DNA of 64,000 nucleotides, taken from assembly GCA_015680685.1 (NCBI GenBank), contig MNCI01017476.1, forward strand, positions 1,353,258 through 1,417,257. Reading direction: 5' to 3'. The stretch comes from Gnetum montanum. Its lineage: Eukaryota; Streptophyta; Gnetopsida; Gnetales; Gnetaceae. A program made the translations under genes and the position numbers. Below the pieces are notes generated by a model that saw nothing but the letters and a program-made list of their open reading frames with translations, did not search any database and was not told where the DNA came from. Shown in pieces: positions 56,450 to 64,000 of the stretch (the first letter of the stretch is position 1; every line of letters begins with the position of its first letter).

Positions 56450-59300
56450 ATGATGTAAAGCTTGCTAGAGAAGATCAAATGGTCCCAGGCGGTGGTGGTT
56501 CTTAAGGCTCTAAGGAACCCTCACCAACTTCATGCACTAGTAGTGGTTAAGGTAGTTGTGATTGTCCTACTATTACTGCAACTTCAAGTGGAAGGCAGAA
56601 AGCATCCAAAAATTCTTTCATTTTTTCCTCCTTACTCCTAGGATCATGCACCATCCATGTAGCTTCCCCAAAGTGGGTTGGAATGGGCACATCCCAAAGA
56701 CATGGGATTGTTAGAAACAACTCCTTGACATTGATGAACTAGCTAGCAAACTATTTGCATTCAATGTTGAATGCTCACAATGTGTTCTTTAGCTATTGGT
56801 AGTTATTTATCTATATGGCCAGGTCCTTAATGATGGACTTTTGATCTATGAATCATCCTTTGAGGACTTTGAGTTCAATGTTAGTAGTCTCAAGCTTTTT
56901 CTTGGTGTCCTTGTGGTGTTTCAATTCAGCCTTGTATAGCAAATATGAGCTAGCCACTTGTTTCTCCAATTTTGACTATAGCCATTTGGCTGTGATCATT
57001 GCTAAGTTTGTGTAATGGAGATTGGCCAACTCTATATACTCTATCATTTTTTTGATCTATAACTCCTTCAAGTGGATCTCTTCTTTATTGTAGGCATCAA
57101 TCCCATCAAGGATGGACTACCACATCTCTCTTCCTTATTGGAGTTGCTGGAGGGCTTCATTCACTTTAGCCTTTTCCATCTAGATTATTTTCATTAATTT
57201 TCTTTTGCAAGACAACCTACTCCCTATAGTGATTTTTCACTCTCTCAAATTTAAGAGCTTCATTCTTCTAGGTGGTGATCTTGATGGCAAACTTTTGTTG
57301 CAAGGTATGTACCTCCTTCATTGACAAATTGTGGTTCTTTGTAGTCAAATTCCTTAGTTCAGTATTCACATTGGCATGCTACTCCTACTATTGATGAATG
57401 AACTCTTGAATTTTATTTCTTTGAGCATCAACATTTTGTAGGCAATGATTTTGTATAGTTAATGCTTCATTCTCTTAGTGCATCTGATTCAAGTCATTTT
57501 TTATTGAGTGAATTTTAGCTTTTTCCATGAATTGTTTAAAGATGGTCATTATTGCTTTCTCCTCGGCCTTTTAAAATTATTCTTGAAGTTGTTTGATAGC
57601 TTCATCTCCTGTCATTGTCAGGCTAAGGATTGCTTGTTCTGCAAGTTAGGCATGAAGTTTAGCAACCAAGTGTTGATTTTTCTCTTGAACCATTTCTAGT
57701 TGCCCCTCCAAAATGATGCATCTACCCCTTGCATTTAGTAGCTCCAATTGGGTTGCAGTGATGTTCTCTAGGAGATCAAAGATGTTTAGAGTCAAATTCC
57801 CAATTCCTACTAGTCATTTCAACAACTATTCATGTTGGGTTGCATTCAATTTTCTGCTAACCATGCATGAAAATGTTTGCATGTCTTGGAGTGTAGATAC
57901 ATCTAGTGTAGAGGCCCTGGGTGCATTTAGTGCTTTAGCTACATGGTCAGCTAGCACTTGTACCACTATCTCCTACCCTTGGTGTTGCATCACTAAGAAA
58001 ATTGCCTCTTCACCTTCCTCTAACCTCACCGAGAAAGTGGTAGCATTTCCAGATATTTCTGGGAAAATATGGTGTGTTTCTAGTGACATCATTACCTCTT
58101 GAGTGTTGGGATTTGACCTTGAAGGTAGCTGCATTATTTGGGAAAAGAAAATGGGACTATCCCTCTCCATCTAGCTAACTGTTTGGGCCACCTTATTAGG
58201 ATGAATCATTGTTGGCCGATACATAAATGGACCCCACTCATTCTTGCTTGTTGCTCTTATTCACTCAAGAGCTGTTCTTGGATTTGACATTGATGTTCAA
58301 GGATTGTGTAGGCCTTCAATGTTGTCTCCTGAGTGGGTGGTGGTGGTGGCAACTCCTCTTCTTAAGTGGTTGTTGGCATCTTATCCTTTATGATTTCTAC
58401 CTATGAGGCCAAGGGAGCATGCCTGAGAGTGTCATTTGAATAGTGAACAATACTTGCCCTCTTGCAAAGTTTTCAGATAAGGCACGAAAAGAACAAGGTT
58501 TTCCTTCCACATTCATTCTCCTTGAAGCACTTCTCAATCTCCAAATAAATTAGCTATGGAAGGTTAATGGAAAATTTCCCACTTAGAGCAATGCATGCTT
58601 AGGTGGAGAAAGTAGTTACCTTACTTGGCCTCACCATTGGATTGAGGTGATAAGTTGCAATCTTGAAATAAATCTACTCTGCTGGTGTGAGCACACCAAA
58701 CTCCTTACGGTCCACCCCATAACATCATTGGGTCCATTCCCTTTTTACCTTAGGATCATCTTTTTTTGATATTTTAGCCAACTTTGTTCCAATGTTCGGT
58801 AACCCTAGTGCCTATGCAATAGCCTCCACCGAGTAGGACACTTGAATGTCCTTGATTTTTACAATGGACCTTGGGCTTTGGCTACTCCAAAAGATATAGG
58901 TATCTCCCATGTATCATTCCCCACTAGACGTGATGACTAGCCACATGGGAGAGGTTTGTAATTATGTTTTGACATCCTCTAGAGCTTTTTTCAAAAATGT
59001 CCTGAACTAATCTTTGGATTTCTTGGGACTTGATGATGTCTAGCCAAGATTGAGTCAAAGTGATCTCAAGCCTTGGCATAGGTCTAGGTGCTTCTCCTCG
59101 TTGGAATTGTTTAGTAGGCACTTATTCCTCTGGAATCTTTTGAAAAAATTCCACTTTAAGTTCCTCACAAAGAGTTCTAGTTGCATGGGTCACCTCATGT
59201 TGTTCTTGGCCTTGTTCCTACTAGCTACTTCTAGCTCTAGCTTGTTTCTCCTGTGGTTGTGAGGGTTCTTCTTCCTACTGGCACTTTTTGTTTGGGTGCC
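56450..59300 (-). pseudogene. Athila-type 3' ORF, plant transposon protein-like, broken
   Basis: Long decayed ORF in the place where Athila elements carry an extra, often env-like, ORF. Read on the minus strand: RPMPRLEITLTQSWLDII and IQRLVQDIFEKS (59120-58960), then FGVLTPAE near 58700 and KFSINLP, LIYLEIEKCFKEN, CLI.KLCKRA (58590-58460), the last resembling the INL...LI..EI..C...SLI..LC.RAG core of the domain known as putative plant transposon protein. A Pro-rich hinge follows, then a long charged stretch with heptad character (57700-56900), and the ending PCLWDVPIPTHFGEATW, DPRSKEEKMKEFL and EPPPPGTI. No transmembrane helix or signal peptide is convincing, so I do not call it an envelope protein. 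Domain naming is from memory of motif order; function unknown. Confidence 0.6.
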
Positions 59301-61490
59301 ATCTATAATCATAATAAGACCATGGATTAGCAATCATTGTGTAACCTTAAAGAAATTTGGATACCTTAACTCTTGAGGATAGTTACACTTGGCTAAGTTG
59401 TGATTATGGCTAATTTAATTACCTCCATTGTTATTTTTATTTATGTATTGTCATTGATAAATTATCCCAAAGGTTGTTGGAAGGGTTAATTGTCAAAAGA
59501 GTTGATATTTTTATGTTCTTAAGGCTACTAGCCCTTAGGGGAGTTAGAAAAAAATTCCAAAAATTTCATCAAAAACCTTAAGGTTTGTAGGCCCCACAAT
59601 AAAGATCTTACCTCCAGTAAGTGTAGGATTAAAAAATTGAATGATTTGGACAAACGGTTTAAATGTTATGGGCTCTAGAAGGTTTTGGGCTCTAAAAAAT
59701 TGCAAAAATTCTCTATGTGTTATGAGAAAATTGCAAAAAATTTCAAAGTACCTGGCGATATATATAGTATTTTTACATTGCATCGATGAGGGCTTGTCGA
59801 CGGGGCCTCAGCGACACAGTCAACTACGTTGATGTAGCTATTGACCACCATTGACTTTGATCAAAATTTCAAAATACAAGGAATTTTTTGATGAAATTAG
59901 GATCAAATGAAAGCTTAGAAGCCAAGAATAGTATGAAATCATGAGAAGAGTATGTTGAAGTTCATAAATTTTTAAGAAAATTGAGACAAATTAATTTAAT
60001 GGATGAATACAATAAAAGATTAAGGAGTACTAAGTAGTTTACACATTGGAAAATATGAAATATCATATGTAGTGATGTTAAAGGTAAATAACCTCAACTA
60101 ATCAAGCTAAAAGCTATGCAAGTGGATCCTTCCCATAGTAGGCTCATGCCCTTTTTACCCTTGCATAACCTCAACTAAGGGGTTCGTGGGCCCCATAGTC
60201 AATTTAATGATCATGACATGTTAAGGACCAACTCGAAAGAATCCACTCAAGAATCCCAACACATTAAACTAAGACATGGAACATAACATAGAACCCAGTA
60301 GTGAGGTGAATTATCGCAGCATGGATGGATGATAGAGAAGGTGGAATGAAGTTCCAAATTGAGGTCATAAGAAGTCCCTTGAGAAATTTTTGGTTAAAAT
60401 GACCTGATAAGTTCCATCCTTAGTTTAGATCAAAACCATCCACTTTCAATGACCTTGCATCACCATTCTAAGACTAATCCACCCACTTGAGACACTAGAG
60501 TGCTTCCACAAAATAACCACCATTCCACAAAGAGGAGAGATAGGAGTATGAAGTGAGTGAGAGAGAGAGAAGGCCTTAGTTAGAGGAAACCTTCATGCAT
60601 AGGTGCATGTCTTTTGAGTTCCATAACCAGTGCTTGTAGTCCTTTTATTTTTCCAGGGGATGTGCTTTGAATTCCCATAGTTTTTTTTATTGAAATGGAA
60701 ACCTCACCATGTAAAGACTTATTCATGTCGAAGGGGTGTGCTTTGAATTTCCATCATTTTTGTTTTATTTTATATTTTTGAATTGGAACCACACCATGAA
60801 ACGATGTTATTTATCTTTCTATCATTGGCTGATATGAAATGGTAAGAAGTTTGTAAAAAACACTTAAGCACTCAAGTAAGAAGAAGAATACAAAGAGTAT
60901 TGAGTCCCCTTGAAGTTATACCCTTTACAAAGCTTTAGATCCTTCCTAATTTTGGAACTACCTAGGTCACCGATTGATTAAAAGTTTCTTTAATGAAAAG
61001 GGACCTCAAATTCCCAAAACAAGGAAAACCATAGAGTTCATTGGATGGGCGAATGGTGTGGACTCACTTCCTATTCCATGAAAAGTAAGCTATGTGAAAT
61101 GCCTCAGACATTAAAATTCAAAAATAGAAACCAAACACCGACAATCACTTAGTAAGCACAAACCATCAGTAGTAAACTGCAACAGCAGCATTGTGTCTTG
61201 TGATAATAAAGTAGATTTATTAGCAAAAATGAGAAAATACAACACTTAAACAAAAGGAAAAAAATAAAGTAAAATATATAAGAAAGTGTAAAATAATTTA
61301 AAAAGTGAAAAAGTACTAAAAATGGTATAAAATTAGAAAAATTTGAAAATAAAAAATTTTTAAAATAAAAAATTTGTAAGATCAAAAATGTTAAAAACAA
61401 AAACATAGAAAAATTATAGGCCATGGTAATGGTTAGCATGGATGACCATATCCCCCATGACTGTGTTAGAAGGAGGAGATCCAAAAAATA
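59301..61490 (-). other. Spacer between pol and 3' ORF of the Athila-like element
   Basis: No coding sequence recognised. Blocks are colinear with the gag-only element at 8481-9942. A GA-rich stretch lies near 60550-60575. Confidence 0.5.
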
Positions 61491-61599
61491 GAATGTGGTT
61501 GTTCATCTATTGAGGTAGTAGTTACATTGGTCAGTCTTGGTTCTAGGAAATGCTTAACTTGTTGGATATTGATCAACTACTTTTTATTTAGGCTATCAG

Positions 61600-62850
61600 G
61601 TTTGTAAATTATCATGGAACCAAAGGAAAAGGTTTGATCAATTATATAAGGTCCCTCCCACAATGTTTGGAATTTTGTCTTTTGGGGCACATGTGGGGGT
61701 TCCAGTAAACAACCTTATCTCCTGGTTGAAGTTTTACTTTCTTGATTCTAAGGTCATGATGTTGCTTGCTAAATGCCTTGTTTACCTCATTCAAGGATAG
61801 GACCACTAAGCAATTTTTTTCTAGCATGTTCAGATTGATCAATCTTTCCTTTTGTGCTAAACTTAGGTCAAGGTTTAGATCACGAGCCATTAAGAGTGTA
61901 TGGAGCTCAGATTGAATTGGAAGTTTTGGAAGTTTCTCGTACACTAACTCATAGGAAGAATACCCAATAGGAAGTTTCCAAGTTGAATGATAAGCCCAGA
62001 GAGCATCATTAAGTTTTCTATTCCAATCCTTCCTATATTTGCTAATGGTTCACATTAGTATTTTTGTAATTCTTGGTTGGTTACCTCTGCTTGACTATTG
62101 GCTTGGGGATGGTAAGGTGTTATTAATTTATGTCCAACCCCTAAGTGTTGCATTAACTTCCTAAATTTGGCACCTGTGAAACGAGTTTCATTATTAGAAA
62201 TTAGTGAATGTGGCACCTCAAACCTATTCATGATATTTTGTTATATAAATTTGGTAGCACTGGATGATGTACAATTAGTAACGGTTACTACTTCTACCCA
62301 ATTTGTGCAATAGTCAACTACTACTATAATATACACTTTCCCATTAGACATTGATGTGATGGGATCCATGAAGTCAACACCCCATATGTTGAAAGGTTCT
62401 AGTGATTGAATCCACTATTGAGGACCTTCCATGCGAGTGTTCATCCCCCCATCACATTGACAACATTCACAAGACTTGACAAACTAGTGGGCATTCCTAA
62501 AGATTGTGGGTCAATGGTGTCCTACCATTATGATTTTTATGGCCATGTGTCTCCCTACATAGTGGCCTCCACAAGGCCCTTCATGAGCATCCTGGAGAAT
62601 GCGTAGTTGATCTTCGCCAAGGAAACACCAATGGATTAGGCCATTGGCACACACCTTGTAAAGGTGTCCATTAATTTCCATGAAGTATTTAGCCTGATGA
62701 AGAAATTGTTGCTTTTTCCTAAAATCCAAGTCTTGTGACATCTCTTGAGTGAGAAGATATGTGAGGATGCCATTAAACCATGTTTCTTTTGTAGGTGTTT
62801 GTTCACTTATTAATCTAGTAAAGAGGAGTTCATCTAGTAATTGATTAGAG
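61600..62850 (-). pseudogene. Athila-type integrase, broken
   Basis: Minus-strand frame 62909-62511: LRWDN marks the RNaseH end, then FLHQAKYFMEINGHLYKVC, EDQLRILQDAHEGPCGGH and GRHMAIKIIMVGHH, the zinc-binding N-terminal domain. The catalytic core follows: GVDFMDPIT (first Asp kept), NWVEVVTVTN, LISNNETRFTG (second Asp now Asn), HPQANSQAEVTNQEL (Glu kept). The frame 61944-61642 is the C-terminal part: YEKLPKLPIQSELHTL, DLNLDLSLAQKERL, KKVKLQPGDKVVYWN. Stops are few compared with other elements here, but the Asp-to-Asn change would disable strand transfer. Confidence 0.85.
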
Positions 62851-64000
62851 ATCAAGCTCTCCTCCTCTTTATTATCCCATCTTAAGCCAGAGAGGTGGTA
62901 AGTGACCACATTCTTAGTCCCTTTTCGATTTACTATAGTAAGATCAAATTCCTACATGATCACAAGCCATTGTATAACATGAGGGTTCACCATCGGCTTA
63001 TTCATAAGGAAGTGAATTGCATTATGGTCTGTATGTACAAATACCTTATAACCTAGCACATAATTTGTAAACTTTTTTGATTCATACACCACTACTATTA
63101 ATTATTTCTCTATGGTGGTGTAATTCAAGTATGCCCTCACAATGCTTCTACTCATGTAGTGGATATAATATGAATGTTTCTTATCATTCAGTTGCATGAG
63201 CACCACTCCCAAAGCATAGTTAGATGCATCTATCATGATATGGAATGGTTTGAACCAATTTGGTACCTGTAGGACTGATTTTTCTACAAGTTTTTCTTTT
63301 AATTGTTGGAATGCATGTTCACATTCCTTAGTCTAAATGAAAGGTGCATCCTTCTTTGTAACTTCTACCAATGGATTTTCATTCTTAGAGAAATTATCAA
63401 TAAATCACCAGTAGTAACCAGTGTGTCCAAGGAATGACTAAACATCTTTAATGATCTTAGGTTGCCGTGCTATTTCTTGGATGAACCTTATCTTTTCTAG
63501 GTCTACCTCAATTCCTTTATACAAAATTTAGTGCCCTAGTACTATGCCTTCTTGGATCATGAGATGGCTCTTTTTCCAGTTGAGCCATAGGTTTGTCTCT
63601 ACACATCTCTTCAATACTTGCTCAAGTCAATCCAAGGCTTGCTCGAATGTAGCTCCATAGGTGGAGAAGTCATCCATGAAGACTTCAACATCACTACTGA
63701 TTTCGTGTTGAAAGATACTTAGGACCAAGCGTTGGAATGTTGTAGGAGCATTGCATAGGCCAAATGGCATTTTACAATATGCAAAAGTACCCTAGGGACT
63801 TGTGAATGTTGTCTTGGCCTAGTCTTCTATTGTGATTTGGATTTGGTTATAGCCACTATAACCATCCAAGAAACTATAATAACAATGCCCGAATATGGTA
63901 TCTAACACTTGATCTTCACATGGCAAAGGAAAATGATCCTTAAATGTTTTCATATTTAATAGCCTAAAGTCGATGCAAATCCAACATTTGCCACCCTTCT
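62851..64000 (-). pseudogene. Athila-type reverse transcriptase and RNaseH, partial
   Basis: From the right edge on the minus strand: KGGKCWICIDFRLLN, TFKDHFPLP, YYSFLDGYSGYNQIQI, TTFTSP.GTFAYCKMPFGLC and NAPTTFQRLVLSIFQ. Next is VFMDDFSTYG at about 63690-63660 with the catalytic Asp pair kept, then GIVLGH, SFLGHTGYYW.FIDNFSK. RNaseH follows: PFHIMIDASNYALGVVL, YTTIEK, FVHTDHNAIHFLMNK, and EFDLTIVNRKGTKNV near 62930. It has about six stops but keeps its motifs, so it is the least decayed pol in the window. The N-terminal part is outside. Confidence 0.9.

Larger units (their letters stand above)
55366..64000 (-). mobile_element. Athila-like Ty3/gypsy element, cut by window edge
   Basis: 3' LTR (56227-55366), polypurine tract (56236-56228), a long 3' ORF (59300-56450), an untranslated spacer (61490-59301) and integrase-RNaseH-RT (64000-61600) in minus-strand order. 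The extra ORF between pol and the 3' LTR and the RT wording fit the Athila clade. The LTR and the end of the 3' ORF match the gag-only elements at 6949-12962 and 21199-27662, so this is probably their autonomous relative. Gag, protease and the 5' LTR lie outside the window, so no target duplication can be checked. Confidence 0.85.

Noticed and set aside
57713-58102. 129-codon plus-strand frame
   Set aside because: It is antisense to the coiled-coil part of the Athila-like 3' ORF, whose minus-strand reading is the coherent one.
1-64000. tRNA or rRNA genes
   Set aside because: No cloverleaf with A and B boxes or rRNA core sequence was recognised; the only tRNA-related signals are retrotransposon primer sites.
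55366-64000. Endogenous pararetrovirus or retrovirus
   Set aside because: LTRs, polypurine tract, integrase and RT wording fit plant Ty3/gypsy of Athila type; no movement protein or coat-protein region and no convincing envelope features were seen.

Overview
The window looks like repeat-dense nuclear DNA of a seed plant. It is AT-rich, carries no intact open reading frame of convincing length, and almost everything recognisable is a decayed transposable element. Plant lineages are visible: Ty3/gypsy elements of Athila and Tat/Ogre type, Ty1/copia elements with initiator-Met-tRNA-like primer sites, an RTE-type LINE and a Helitron. The age of the elements, the scarcity of CG and the depth of nesting suggest a large, slowly turning-over genome such as a gymnosperm; that is an inference. 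I found no rRNA, tRNA, CRISPR array or intact host gene.

Region 1-4.7 kb: remnants of two RTE-type LINEs on the minus strand, both ending in a CAT/ATG trinucleotide tail, plus two small local duplications. Region 4.7-16.7 kb: a plus-strand Helitron with Rep (HUH, two tyrosines) and PIF1 helicase parts, with two convincing short introns. It is cut at 6948/12963 by a minus-strand gag-only LTR retrotransposon (6949-12962) with the target duplication ACTAT/ACTAC. A 702-base assembly gap lies inside that insert. Region 16.7-19.5 kb: a minus-strand copia gag-protease-preintegrase remnant with its primer site.

Region 19.5-28.3 kb: fragments of a plus-strand Tat-type gag and protease, split by a second, complete gag-only element (21199-27662, plus strand, perfect ATCAC target duplication) of the same family as the one in the Helitron. 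Region 28.5-29.3 kb: another minus-strand copia gag. Region 29.3-32.4 kb: no gene recognised.

Region 32.4 kb to the right edge is best read as one very large minus-strand Tat/Ogre-like element: 3' LTR at 32401-33795, RT/RNaseH/integrase at 40.8-43.9 kb, gag-protease at 50.8-54.1 kb, primer site near 55.16 kb and part of the 5' LTR to 55365. It was invaded by a plus-strand gag-only copia element with both LTRs (34136-40191) and by a minus-strand Athila-like element (from 55366, running off the window). The Athila-like element has RT, RNaseH, integrase and a 3' ORF, and its LTR and 3' region belong to the same family as the two gag-only elements, so a likely parent and its deletion derivatives sit together. 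Between protease and RT of the Tat element lies an opposite-strand, multi-exon, unrecognised pseudogene (about 46.0-49.8 kb), whose five candidate introns rejoin codons in frame, and a 33-34 bp minisatellite. These two and the Helitron introns are the least routine parts of the window.
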